From: Neobacillus endophyticus
Lineage (GTDB): Bacteria; Bacillota; Bacilli; Bacillales; Cytobacillaceae
Direction: 5' to 3'
Assembly: GCF_013248975.1 (NCBI RefSeq)
Contig: NZ_JABRWH010000001.1
Span: 1,240,001-1,304,000, forward strand
Length of the DNA stretch: 64,000 bases
Below the pieces are notes generated by a model. It had not been told where the DNA came from and made no database searches. It saw nothing but the letters and a program-made list of their open reading frames with translations. The position numbers and the translations under genes are program-made. This document shows positions 25,947-34,366 of the stretch, piece after piece (the stretch's first letter is position 1; each line of letters starts with the position of its first letter).

Positions 25947-26471
25947 CTATTTTGCTCTGTTTCTTTTTAATGCCAGCCAAGAATTCACCATGTACCATGC
26001 TCCGGCTAGATAAAACAGCATGTGAACTGAAAACCAGTCAAATATAAACCCTGCACCAAGGATGCTGGCCACGATGATTAACTGCAAAATGAACTGATGG
26101 ATATTTTCCTTTCTCCAGCTTAGCTTGTCTTTTTTATCAAATTCTTTTTCCGATAATTTATATAGCGCTTGGAAGATCCCCATAAAGCATTGAATCAAGG
26201 AAACATGGAATATATTCACAGCAAGTGGCACCGAAATCATGGATACACCTAGCCCAAACAACGATATGCTATACATTCTATTCATCGGAATTTGATGAGG
26301 AATCCAGGTTAAAGCATAGAAACAGGCTGCTGATGATAATGCGAATAAAGCATATAGCAAAGAGAACGCGCTATAGGTTTCTCCTATATTTTTTAAAAAT
26401 AAAAGATAGTAGGGAAAGATCGCCGTCTGAATAACCAGGACGCTTCCCCGTATCAACAGTTTGCTTTTCAC
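25947..26471 (-). CDS. Polytopic membrane protein, unknown
   Basis: 174 residues with about five membrane helices and a short charged loop (S-E-K-E-F-D-K-K-D-K-L-S-W-R-K-E) in the middle. I do not recognise a named family. Its start overlaps the end of the FAD-dependent oxidase by 4 nt (ATGA-type), so the two are translationally coupled and probably work together, for example as membrane anchor or electron acceptor (inference). Confidence 0.75.
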   Translation of the reverse strand: MKSKLLIRGSVLVIQTAIFPYYLLFLKNIGETYSAFSLLYALFALSSAACFYALTWIPHQIPMNRMYSISLFGLGVSMISVPLAVNIFHVSLIQCFMGIFQALYKLSEKEFDKKDKLSWRKENIHQFILQLIIVASILGAGFIFDWFSVHMLFYLAGAWYMVNSWLALKRNRAK

Positions 26472-27919
26472 TTGCGGTACCTCTCAAAAAAAAGACTTGT
26501 CATATACTCATTCGGGTCGTATTTTTCCTTTTCTTTTACAAATTCGTCAAAGTTAGGATAGGACTCAAGCAACTGTTTTTTAGTGGCGTAAGGGTAGTAA
26601 GGTAAATAAAAGGTACCGTTGTGTTTCAAGGTGATATCAATCATCTTTTGAATCGATTTTTGGGATTTTTCAACATCATGTTTTTGTTTTCCATGGTTGA
26701 ATAATGCCACAAGGGCGATCATATCGGTCTTGGCATAGGACAGCATCGATGAATCGTCTTTGGATACATAACGAATCGTGAAGTTAAGCAGATTAATATC
26801 ATCTTTTTTCAGAAACGCTTGGATGTCTTTGACATAGGAAGGATACTCATCGATTGGTATGAAAAATTCCTGCAGTGTGTCGGTGTCCTTTTGGTTCTTA
26901 TAAAGCAGAAAATCGCTTTCCGAACGCATGGCATTGTTTCTTGATATCAAGCTTTTATCAAGAGATAGGAAGTATCTTTCCTGCAAGTACCAAAGCAGGT
27001 CCTTCCCGAAGCTGGTCTTGCGCGATAAATTTAGTAATGAGTAGGTCAAAAATGGCTGCTGGTCATCTTTCAATTTACGAAAGTTTCCTGTCAGAGGTTG
27101 TTTAGTTGTATGGTATTCGACGACAAACATGCTGTCCATCAATGTTTTAGGTGCAACCGAAATACGCGCATAAGCCATCTTCACATTGGGGTTCTCCCTT
27201 AAGGAATGGACATAACTCGGGAATTCATCCACGCTCACTTTTTTCGTACGGATCTTATACACCTCATCATCTGTTACTTGCAATTCCACGTCTAATATGA
27301 CACCAAATAGACCATATCCCCCTAATACATCCTTAAATAATTCCGGGTTGCTTTTTCGGTCAACCTTCTCGATTTTTCCATTAGGAAGCAATAGGTGGAA
27401 CCAATTGATAGAATGACCTAGGGATTCGTTTTTGATATCCCTACCATGCACATTTACACTGATTGCTCCACCGACGGTGAAAATATTCTGGCTTTGCATG
27501 ACTTTTACAGCGAGACCTTCCGGAGCAAGGGCTTTTTGAATGTCATCCCAAGTTGCCCCGCTTTGGACATGAATGGTTTTTCTTTTTTTATCGATTCCTA
27601 GTATTCTATTAAAACTTGTCATATCCAAAACAACGCCGTCTGGGTAATAGGTATGCCCACCCTGGGAGTGCCTTTTACCCGCTATGCTAACTTTTAATCC
27701 ATCTCTTTTGGCGTTTTTCAGGATATTAACAATCTGTTCTACTTCTTTCCCTTTTTCAATCCGCTCTATTTTCGTTGGAAGAAGTCTGCCTACATCTTGG
27801 ATCGTATTTCCCTGATACAGGTCATCCATATAGTGGGTTAGCGAATACTTAAAAACAGCATATGAAACCAAAAATACAAAAACAACAAGTGAGAGTATCA
27901 CGAAAATGATTTTCTTTAT
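26468..27919 (-). CDS. Membrane-anchored FAD-binding (PCMH-type) oxidase
   Basis: About 480 residues. An N-terminal membrane anchor precedes a PCMH FAD domain: V-S-I-A-G-K-R-H-S-Q-G-G-H is the FAD-binding turn (where VAO-type enzymes often link FAD through His). I-H-V-Q-S-G-A-T-W-D-D-I and I-F-T-V-G-G-A-I-S-V-N-V-H-G-R-D are also typical of aldonolactone-oxidase-like enzymes. The only standard start, GTG at 27901, is 24 nt from the GGAGGG site. The codon 6 nt from it is ATA at 27919, giving M-K-K-I-I-F-V-I-L at the N-terminus, so ATA initiation is proposed. Substrate unknown. Confidence 0.85.
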   Translation of the reverse strand: MKKIIFVILSLVVFVFLVSYAVFKYSLTHYMDDLYQGNTIQDVGRLLPTKIERIEKGKEVEQIVNILKNAKRDGLKVSIAGKRHSQGGHTYYPDGVVLDMTSFNRILGIDKKRKTIHVQSGATWDDIQKALAPEGLAVKVMQSQNIFTVGGAISVNVHGRDIKNESLGHSINWFHLLLPNGKIEKVDRKSNPELFKDVLGGYGLFGVILDVELQVTDDEVYKIRTKKVSVDEFPSYVHSLRENPNVKMAYARISVAPKTLMDSMFVVEYHTTKQPLTGNFRKLKDDQQPFLTYSLLNLSRKTSFGKDLLWYLQERYFLSLDKSLISRNNAMRSESDFLLYKNQKDTDTLQEFFIPIDEYPSYVKDIQAFLKKDDINLLNFTIRYVSKDDSSMLSYAKTDMIALVALFNHGKQKHDVEKSQKSIQKMIDITLKHNGTFYLPYYPYATKKQLLESYPNFDEFVKEKEKYDPNEYMTSLFFERYRK

Positions 27920-28121
27920 ATCAAACCCTCCTTACACAGAATCTATGTAGTGTAAATTTACACTAATCGTATCATGTATTCCCTTGGTTTTATACCAAAA
28001 TTTTCGTTTTCACTTATGTACAATCCTGTTCCTCAGACCAATACGAAAATAGCGCCTTTCACAAATAAGGGAAAATAGATTATACTGGAATAACTATGCT
28101 ATTCAAAAGGAGAAATCACAA

Positions 28122-28316
28122 ATGACTGAGAATAATCAATCCGAAGCACCAAAAAAGAAAATTAGCCTGCAAGAGGCAATGAAGCAGCAGCTTGAAAGGA
28201 AAAAGAATCAGGCCGCCGCTGGTAAAGGAAAAGCAAATGCCGACCTTTCAACTCAAAAAATGAAAAGTCAGCAAACGAAAAAAGCAAGCAATACCCGCAG
28301 AAAAATGGGTGTCTAA
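28122..28316 (+). CDS. Small basic protein, 64 aa, upstream of ywbE
   Basis: A lysine/glutamine-rich, largely helical and probably disordered product (K-K-K-I-S-L-Q-E-A-M-K-Q-Q-L-E-R-K-K, then T-R-R-K-M-G-V). It starts after AAAGGAG. The stop codon overlaps the ATG of the YwbE gene (TAATG), a coupled pair. No family recognised; a nucleic-acid- or ribosome-associated role would fit the charge but is inference. Confidence 0.75.
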   Translation: MTENNQSEAPKKKISLQEAMKQQLERKKNQAAAGKGKANADLSTQKMKSQQTKKASNTRRKMGV

Positions 28317-28513
28317 TGAACGGACAAAATCGGAAAGACGTTTTTCCTGGCTTGGAAGTTGAAATTGTTTTAAAAGCAGATCAAAAAACTGGAAAGCTTA
28401 CCAGGGGCATTGTGAAGGATATTCTCACCAATTCGAGCACCCATCCCCACGGTATAAAAGTCAGGCTAACAGATGGACAGATCGGACGCGTCCAAGTCAT
28501 TCATGCTAAATAA
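28316..28513 (+). CDS. ywbE: YwbE-family protein
   Basis: 65 residues matching YwbE: R-K-D-V-x-P-G-L-E-V-E-I-V-L-K-A-D-Q-K-T-G-K-L-T-R-G-I-V-K-D-I-L-T, then H-P-H-G-I-K-V-R-L-x-D-G-Q-I-G-R-V. The beta-rich, basic pattern resembles small KOW/Tudor-like RNA-binding folds, but the cellular role is unknown. Overlaps the preceding small gene by 1 nt; terminator immediately after. Confidence 0.9.
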   Translation: MNGQNRKDVFPGLEVEIVLKADQKTGKLTRGIVKDILTNSSTHPHGIKVRLTDGQIGRVQVIHAK

Positions 28514-28560
28514 AAGAAGGAAAAAAGCATTCAAGAACAGTTGAATGCTTTTTTCCTTCT
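28514..28560 (+). terminator. Terminator of the ywbE pair
   Basis: A nearly perfect long stem (GAAGGAAAAAAGCATTCAA and its complement) around a 6-nt loop; T-rich in its 3' arm. Confidence 0.85.
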
Positions 28561-28725
28561 TCATTTTTTCAGAAGATCCCCATTATTCCATCTTGTAACA
28601 TATGAATAGCAAAAGGAAATCATTCGAGCTGCAAGGTAATTTAGAAATTGTCCCAGAAGTGTTCCAATAAGTTTTGTTCCCATTAACAAAATGACAAGGG
28701 GTATAACATCTCCATAAGGTCCGGT
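28561..28725 (-). pseudogene. C-terminal remnant of a membrane protein
   Basis: A 54-residue open frame with no start, closed upstream by TGA. It encodes a hydrophobic stretch (V-I-P-L-V-I-L-L-M-G-T-K-L-I-G-T-L-L-G) and an aromatic, basic tail ending L-L-K-K. No ribosome binding site precedes its internal ATG. It reads like the end of a lost gene; family not recognised. Confidence 0.35.
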
Positions 28726-28804
28726 TCACCTAATCTGTTCAACAGGAATTAGACCAGTTTTTCTCGAATATATGTAGGTAAAAAGCGGAAACGAGGAGAT
28801 AATT

Positions 28805-29272
28805 ATGGCTTTTGTTGCAATCTATACTGTTGGCAGACTAAAACATCCGTATGAACATCCTGCCTCGCGTGAGTTTTTTGAAGTGGGCAACGAAGTAATT
28901 CAACAGGCTATTAAATCAGGGCATCTTATAGAGGTGTTTTCACCTGATGGTGTGCCATTCCCTGAGGAAACGATCAAAGGAGAGGGTTCTCCGATTCTTA
29001 CACTAACCGTTTGGAAAAACCTTCAATCTTTATATCGTTTTACCTATTCCGGTCAACATAAGCAGGCCTTACGAGACAGAAACAAGTGGATTGAATCTCA
29101 TCAAGAGAAACAACCCACCTATATATTGTGGTGGGCAGAGAAGGTGAAGGATGTATCCTGGCAAGAGGCCTTCAAGCGATACAACTATTATATTCAGCAC
29201 GGACCCACTCCCTTTGCGTTTGACTATAAGCATGCATTTGATGAAAAAGGGATGCCGTTCTTGGTTCAATAG
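28805..29272 (+). CDS. DUF3291 family protein
   Basis: 155 residues with the DUF3291 pattern: V-A-I-Y-T-V-G-R-L-K-H-P, then a V-W-K-N-L-Q-S-L-Y-R-F-T-Y-S-G-x-H block and Y-I-L-W-W-A. The fold is a ferredoxin-like alpha/beta barrel related to antibiotic-biosynthesis monooxygenases (inference). Function unknown. Starts after CGAGGAG; single gene. Confidence 0.8.
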   Translation: MAFVAIYTVGRLKHPYEHPASREFFEVGNEVIQQAIKSGHLIEVFSPDGVPFPEETIKGEGSPILTLTVWKNLQSLYRFTYSGQHKQALRDRNKWIESHQEKQPTYILWWAEKVKDVSWQEAFKRYNYYIQHGPTPFAFDYKHAFDEKGMPFLVQ

Positions 29273-29340
29273 TAAGAAGCAGTTCTCCTGCTCCCTTATA
29301 GGAACCCGTAACAAAAGGAAAAGGCATTTTTCCTGACTAC

Positions 29341-29625
29341 TTACATGTTTTTTTCACTTTGCACCGTCTTAGAATACGACGCATCATGTGAGGAGTTGTG
29401 CAGCGGACTCCAAATGTTTAATACAATGACTCCAGTAATGATCAATAATATCCCTATCACACTTCCAATCGTTATTCTTTCTTTCCAAATCAAAATGGAT
29501 ATGATCACTGTCGCAACTGTACCTAGCCCTGACCAAATAGCATAGGCTACATTTAATGGAATTGTTTTGAGTGATAGGGATAAAAGGAAAAAAGCACACG
29601 AAAAACATACAAATACCCCTAATAT
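29341..29625 (-). pseudogene. 5'-truncated small multidrug resistance (SMR) transporter
   Basis: An open frame of 94 codons without a start. It encodes the last three membrane helices of an SMR pump: A-F-F-L-L-S-L-S-L-K-T-I-P-L-N-V-A-Y-A-I-W-S-G-L-G-T-V, then I-S-I-L-I-W-K-E-R and I-G-I-L-L-I-I-T-G-V-I-V-L-N. The first helix with the essential membrane glutamate is missing; TAA closes the frame at 29626-29628. The remaining frame is intact, so the truncation is probably recent. Unlikely to be functional. Confidence 0.8.
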
Positions 29626-29783
29626 TTACCATCCGGACGATTTCTAGTCAATATTTCTCAATAATCCTACCTTACCTGTTATTTCAGAAACGCATACAAA
29701 ATGCGTTTACTTTCAAATTAATGGTTATATTAAATATTACTAATCCAAAAATGAACCTCAACAAAGGAATAGGCGGATGATAC

Positions 29784-30296
29784 GTGTTTAACATTGCGGT
29801 TACATTAACTAACATTTATGTAGCGTGGCGCTGGGGGGACTGGCGTAATTGGAGGATTTACCATACCACGATCCTTTATATGATTGTGTGTGACCTATTA
29901 TATAACTTCCTTACTTACAATCACTCGCTATGGACCTATACACATACCACGTTCCAACCGAATCACACCCTAATAAACGTTTTTGTCATGTTTATTGCCT
30001 ATCCGTGTATGGTACTTATTTATTTAGGACGTTTTCCCAAGACCTTCATTAGGGGCATCCTGTGGGTCCTTCTATGGGTTGTTTTGTGGTCCCTCTTTGA
30101 ATGGATCAGCTTAAAACTAGGGCAATTTTCGTACCAGAATGGTTGGACGCTTGGATGGTCTATAATCTTCAATATCGCGATTTTTTTAATGGTTCGATTA
30201 CATTACAGCAAACCTTTACTCGCCTATGGTTTGTCAATCATAGCAACAATTTTTATGTTATATATCTTTAAGGTCCCCATTTCCAAGATGAAATGA
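29784..30296 (+). CDS. CBO0543-family membrane protein (copy 2)
   Basis: 170 residues starting at GTG (AGGCGG 7 nt upstream) with about five membrane helices. It shows family landmarks such as D-L-L-Y-N-F-L-T-Y-N-H-S-L-W-T-Y, L-F-E-W-I-S-L-K and N-G-W-T-L-G-W-S. It is distantly similar to the copies at 25406-25891 and 31481-32041. Function unknown. A hairpin at 30302-30327 follows. Confidence 0.68.
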   Translation: MFNIAVTLTNIYVAWRWGDWRNWRIYHTTILYMIVCDLLYNFLTYNHSLWTYTHTTFQPNHTLINVFVMFIAYPCMVLIYLGRFPKTFIRGILWVLLWVVLWSLFEWISLKLGQFSYQNGWTLGWSIIFNIAIFLMVRLHYSKPLLAYGLSIIATIFMLYIFKVPISKMK

Positions 30297-30301
30297 AACA
30301 C

Positions 30302-30327
30302 AAAAAAGAGGCTGTATTAGCCTCTTT
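30302..30327. terminator. Hairpin after CBO0543 copy 2
   Basis: AAAGAGGCT / AGCCTCTTT around GTATT; the T-tail is short on the plus strand. The rest of 30328-30566 holds no gene. Confidence 0.6.
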
Positions 30328-30566
30328 CCTCCTACCATGTAAGCCAGATTCACTTATTTAAATCCTCAACCGTTAGTTTTAAAAAATAAAGATTGCTCAG
30401 CCATCCCAAATTGCAAATATCTGACTCCTATTATTCATAAAGGAAGTATAACAACCCTTATTATAGTAAAAATTTATACGTTCTTTATCATAGATTCGTT
30501 TTGATATAGAGATATGCACTTTGTGAAGGATACTCATTGGTTGAACAGGATTAGGAGGCCCTGCAA

Positions 30567-31241
30567 CTACTCTATTACAACCCCAATGACAAATCCATCG
30601 TATCCTTTTGTTCCTACAGTTTGAATGGCAGTCGATTCAATCCGTGATTCCTCAGATAACAACTCAATAAATTGCCGTATTCCTTGAACACCTGCATCTT
30701 GACTCTTCTCATCCACCACCCGCCCATCACGAACCACATTATCGCCAATGATTACTGTTCCTGGTCTGGAATATTCCAATGCCCATTTTAAATAGTGTGG
30801 ATTGTTGGGCTTATCCGCATCAATAAAGATCAAATCAAAGAAAGAGATTCCTTTTTCTTTAAGGGTTGGTAATGTTTCAAGTGCAGGTCCTACAATAACC
30901 TCAATTTTATTTTCTAATCCCGCTAATTTAATATTTTCTTTTGCCACTTTCGCATGTTTCTTTTCGTATTCCAGTGTGATGAGATGCCCGTCTTCCGGCA
31001 ATGCCCTTCCAAGCCACACGCTGCTAAAGCCCCCAAGAGTACCAATTTCCAAAATATTTTTTGCATTTTTAAGCTTCGCTAGTAAATAAAGAAACTTCCC
31101 TTGGTTTGGAGTAACATCAATGGCAGGTAAATGTGCTTCGGAATTAGCTTTCAATATGGAATTCATAATAGAATCAGACGTATGGAGCTTATCGTTAAAA
31201 TAAAGGTCTACATTATTCCAGATTTCAGAATTACTCATCAT
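30567..31241 (-). CDS. O-methyltransferase (catechol-OMT-like, SAM-dependent)
   Basis: 224 residues. SAM motif L-E-I-G-T-L-G-G-F-S-S-V-W-L-G lies near residue 65; L-I-T-L-E-Y and F-D-L-I-F-I-D-A-D-K-P-N-N follow; the metal site includes G-D-N-V-V-R-D-G. This is the cation-dependent O-methyltransferase family (YrrM/caffeoyl-CoA type). Physiological substrate unknown. The upstream hairpin at 31321-31350 has no clear partner. Confidence 0.9.
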   Translation of the reverse strand: MMSNSEIWNNVDLYFNDKLHTSDSIMNSILKANSEAHLPAIDVTPNQGKFLYLLAKLKNAKNILEIGTLGGFSSVWLGRALPEDGHLITLEYEKKHAKVAKENIKLAGLENKIEVIVGPALETLPTLKEKGISFFDLIFIDADKPNNPHYLKWALEYSRPGTVIIGDNVVRDGRVVDEKSQDAGVQGIRQFIELLSEESRIESTAIQTVGTKGYDGFVIGVVIE

Positions 31242-31480
31242 ATCTCTCCTTATTTTATTACGAAATTACCAATATAAGTCACTACACCCTTATTTTAACT
31301 AATATTCTCCTTATTGTCATGAAAAAGGGATTGCCTCTGCAATCCCCACCTTCATAATAGTGACCGTCCGTTTAACGAGCTATTAATATTCGGATCCATT
31401 ACCATCTTATTGCTCATGCAAATGTTCTAAAGATTTTTTTCGAACTTCATTACCTAATGAATTTCATAATGTATTCGGAA

Positions 31481-32041
31481 TTACAAAGGATCAAATGATT
31501 TAGCCTTACTAATCCGATAAGCAAGCAGATAAATAGCCATATAAATTGGAAAGGAATAAAATACATTCCACTTAATCGTAGAATAAAATCCAATCCATTC
31601 AAATAAAGGCTCACCTATAAAAGAAGTTAAAGCTGCATAAATGATGGCTTTTAAAAAGGGATGAACAGTTGGTTTAAATTGCAGCCAAAGCATGAGTGTG
31701 ACGGGAACTAAAGTAAAATCCCAAGGAAAAAACGCTGGAATGGTAGGCAATACTCTACCCGAATAATGCCATAACCCAAATACTAATCCCAAAAAATCTA
31801 ACCAAGAAGCTATACTTAAACCAAAAATCCCAGCTAACAGCAACCTTGCCTCACTTCCACGCTTCCGCAGTATCAACCAAACAAACCAAGGAATAATCGC
31901 TAAAGCTACTGAAAGCCAAAACTCCCAGTGCCACAAAGTATGCTCCCTCCAATAAGCGGCATACTCCGCCTCTACTCGATGAATCCTTTGAAAAAACCGA
32001 TCCGAACTTCTAATCTCATCCTCGCTAACCAACGGCCTCAT
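31481..32041 (-). CDS. CBO0543-family membrane protein (copy 3)
   Basis: 186 residues. A charged N-terminal segment (R-S-S-D-R-F-F-Q-R-I-H-R-V-E-A-E-Y) precedes about five membrane helices with W-L-D-F-L-G-L-V-F-G-L-W-H-Y-S-G-R and G-E-P-L-F-E-W-I-G-F-Y. It is the longest of three family members within 6.7 kb. Function unknown. Confidence 0.68.
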   Translation of the reverse strand: MRPLVSEDEIRSSDRFFQRIHRVEAEYAAYWREHTLWHWEFWLSVALAIIPWFVWLILRKRGSEARLLLAGIFGLSIASWLDFLGLVFGLWHYSGRVLPTIPAFFPWDFTLVPVTLMLWLQFKPTVHPFLKAIIYAALTSFIGEPLFEWIGFYSTIKWNVFYSFPIYMAIYLLAYRISKAKSFDPL

Positions 32042-32108
32042 TTTCTAAATTCACCTTTATCAAGAATTTAACACCAGTTTGCCCCATCCTTGTCTAGTTA
32101 TCCACAAT

Positions 32109-32138
32109 GGTGTCAGGCACCATGTGAAATTTTCACAT
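32109..32138. repeat. GGTGTCAGGCACC dispersed motif next to a perfect palindrome
   Basis: GGTGTCAGGCACC (32109-32121) also occurs at 38636-38648; a related GCACCAGGCACC is at 16190-16200. Directly beside it, ATGTGAAATTTTCACAT (32122-32138) is a perfect palindrome that overlaps the stop codon of the FusB-type gene. Confidence 0.55.
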
Positions 32139-32783
32139 TCCCAGTGATTCTTTTAGAAAGGTGGTTAGGTATTGGACGTTGGTTATTTTTTTATTGCATT
32201 CGCTGCTGTCGGCGCAAATTAGGTTGCCGATGGCTTTGTAATAATCCGGGTTTTTGGCTTTTTTCGCTTTTGTGACGGTGGAGAAGTAGGCGACGTCACC
32301 AAAGCTATTACAGATGGAACATATATTAGTTTTACTAGTGGGGGAAAATTTACATTCAATGCCGACGATTTTCCCCTCCAGCTCATATACAATAAATTTT
32401 TTATTGGACCCAAGGTCGTTCCAGCTTAAGTAGGTCAGCTGGCTGTGGTCTATTTTCGATAAATCCGGCAGCTTTAATTTCTTATTCTTCGGAAACATCT
32501 TTTTCAGTTGCTGCTCGGTGACTTTTGGAAAAGGCAGCAAAAAGGTCGAAAGACGCTGGATATATCGCTCAAACTCATCATCTGTTTTCAGTTTGGAAAG
32601 ATCCAGCATTTCCTGTTGATCCACTGATGCATTTGGAAAGAGGTCCAAGATTTTGGTATGAGCTAAGTCAATCACAGCAGCTAAAACGGTCGGAGGTACA
32701 TTCTTTTTGCTGCTATCCTTAATTAAAGCAATCTGTTTATTTATAAAATTCAACTGTTCATTTTTAATAAATTTTTCGGACAT
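32133..32783 (-). CDS. FusB/FusC-type elongation factor G-binding protein
   Basis: 216 residues with an N-terminal helical bundle. The C-terminal domain carries a treble-clef zinc finger: C-S-I-C in one half and C-A-D-S-S-E-C in the other, with the family pattern S-W-N-D-L-G-x-N-K-K-F-I-V-Y. FusB-type proteins bind EF-G and free it from fusidic-acid-stalled ribosomes. Chromosomal homologues may act in translation recovery. Resistance is inferred from family only. Single gene. Confidence 0.85.
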   Translation of the reverse strand: MSEKFIKNEQLNFINKQIALIKDSSKKNVPPTVLAAVIDLAHTKILDLFPNASVDQQEMLDLSKLKTDDEFERYIQRLSTFLLPFPKVTEQQLKKMFPKNKKLKLPDLSKIDHSQLTYLSWNDLGSNKKFIVYELEGKIVGIECKFSPTSKTNICSICNSFGDVAYFSTVTKAKKAKNPDYYKAIGNLICADSSECNKKITNVQYLTTFLKESLGM

Positions 32784-32886
32784 TACATGTCTCTCCCATC
32801 ATGTTTACTGAGGTCACTTTACCTTTATTTTAAAAAATGCAGCAAACTTCTAATATGGAGAAAATGACTTAGAAACGTTTTTTACA

Positions 32887-32925
32887 TAAAAAAGCACTGA
32901 TGAACGATTTTTCATCAGTGCTTCT
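32887..32925 (-). terminator. Terminator of the CD3324-type gene
   Basis: AAGCACTGATGAA / TTCATCAGTGCTT stem; on the minus strand it is followed by T6. Confidence 0.88.
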
Positions 32926-32928
32926 TAC

Positions 32929-33198
32929 CTACTTTTTATGTGAATAAACAATTTTCTTAATGGTTTCGGTGGAGAGGTAATATTCGTTAGCTAATTGCTC
33001 GATACTGCTGCCACTTATAAAAGAATTTCTAATGGCCTCATTACGGCGATCAAGTAGCCTTCTTCCGCCACTTGAAGTTCCCCATTTCCGATACTCCGTT
33101 TCCGGTTTAGGAATATACAGCGTTTTCCCCTGAACATACTTTTGGATTTCCAAAATTAGATTCTCAGGTAAAACTTCGCTTGCATTCATATATTTCAT
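32929..33198 (-). CDS. CD3324-family helix-turn-helix protein
   Basis: 89 residues. M-K-Y-M-N-A-x-E-V-L-P-E-N-L-I-L-E-I-Q-K-Y-V-Q-G-K-x-L-Y-I-P-K identifies the CD3324 family. The C-terminal half (I-E-Q-L-A-N-E-Y-Y-L-S-T-E-T-I-K-K-I-V) is a helix-turn-helix related to Mor-type activators. Target unknown. Terminator follows. Confidence 0.88.
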   Translation of the reverse strand: MKYMNASEVLPENLILEIQKYVQGKTLYIPKPETEYRKWGTSSGGRRLLDRRNEAIRNSFISGSSIEQLANEYYLSTETIKKIVYSHKK

Positions 33199-33292
33199 TT
33201 TGCCCGCCCCTTATTTTGATTTTGAAAAAAATAAGGTGCAAAGCCAAAATATTAGAAAAGCTTGTTCAGCGATAAAATTAAATGTTTCGCCC

Positions 33293-33331
33293 CATGCAAA
33301 GTATCGCCTTTCCAATACTAGGCTTTGCATG
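33293..33331. repeat. Palindrome CATGCAAAG...CTTTGCATG
   Basis: Nine-base arms with additional pairing (TAT / ATA) around a central CGCCTTTCC-type loop, in the otherwise gene-free stretch 33199-33595. A third TGCAAAGCC half lies at about 33238. Possible operator for the adjacent HTH gene or a terminator-like fold. Confidence 0.45.
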
Positions 33332-33595
33332 AGTGGAAGAAGTACCAGACAATCTTAAAGGATTCTCCATCAGTAAGCACCCCCTTTAAATTACCATTAT
33401 AGCGAAATTTACCATTCGATTGAATCCTTTGCCACATGTTTTTTTACTTTATTTTCCGACAGTTTTTACCATTTATTCAGAATTACTTACCTGCATGATA
33501 AGTGAAAAAGGCGTTTCAGTTTATTACAGAAACGACCCATGTAAACAAAGGAATGACGCTCCTATACCATCCCCTAACTTCTATCGTCCATTTAA

Positions 33596-34120
33596 TCAGC
33601 TTAGATTACTTTGTAATATGGAAAGCATCTGAAAAATTTGGCCTCTATGATGGGATTCGTGTTCAATAAGATGGTAGATCACCCACTCAGGTGTTACATC
33701 GTATTGAGGGAGAACTCTTGGTTCACGCCAAGTTTTTATATCCATTGAACGAATATGGAAAAGCAATTCATCACGGACAGATTTTAGACGATGTAAATGC
33801 TCCTCTAAATCGTGCCCCTCAATATGCGTCAAAGTGTCATCATTATTGCGTACTTCTTGGGGAAATAACGAGAGGATTTTTGGATCCCATTCACAACCTA
33901 GGATTTCTACATAAAGCCAATCTGCTTCTATTAATGCAATGTGGTATATCAACGACCCGATGGAGTGCCCGTTATTTAGTCTTGTATCAAGATGAGCCTG
34001 GCTGATTCCTGATATTTTTTCTAATAAGGTTCTCCGCACATCTTCTAAACACCACATCCATCGACCAATATCAGGTTCAAAATCTGGCAAGGAGGATAAC
34101 CGTAACTCTCTTCTCTTCAT
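33596..34120 (-). CDS. DinB-family (four-helix) protein, copy 1
   Basis: 174 residues with the DinB/YfiT metal-binding histidines: N-G-H-S-I-G-S-L-I-Y-H-I-A-L-I-E-A-D-W-L and Y-H-L-I-E-H-E-S-H-H-R-G-Q-I. The family includes thiol-dependent transferases (bacillithiol S-transferase type) and many damage-inducible proteins of unknown reaction. Two further DinB proteins lie at 58.7-59.8 kb. Confidence 0.88.
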   Translation of the reverse strand: MKRRELRLSSLPDFEPDIGRWMWCLEDVRRTLLEKISGISQAHLDTRLNNGHSIGSLIYHIALIEADWLYVEILGCEWDPKILSLFPQEVRNNDDTLTHIEGHDLEEHLHRLKSVRDELLFHIRSMDIKTWREPRVLPQYDVTPEWVIYHLIEHESHHRGQIFQMLSILQSNLS

Positions 34121-34366
34121 CCTTTTCCGCTCCTCTTTTTCAATTCCTGTTATATGATTCTTTTACTTGAAGTTGATGTTCGTTCCAAGTAACAATAACC
34201 TTTAACATAGCCATTTGTATAAACAAAAAAAGATTGCAATAGCAGTGAACGATCGAACAAAGTAAATAATAGAATTAGCTTTTGCTCTCATTTATATCAT
34301 TGCTGGATTTTTCAAAACATACATTAACTGTCCGTACATTCGAACCATAATTTTCAAATGTTCTAT

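Noticed and set aside
29384..29632. Alternative minus-strand frame with ATG over the SMR region
   Set aside because: It is a shifted reading of the SMR remnant; the true frame shows clear SMR motifs.
34160..34320. Short minus-strand peptides (18 and 29 codons)
   Set aside because: No ribosome binding sites and poor composition; cannot be supported.
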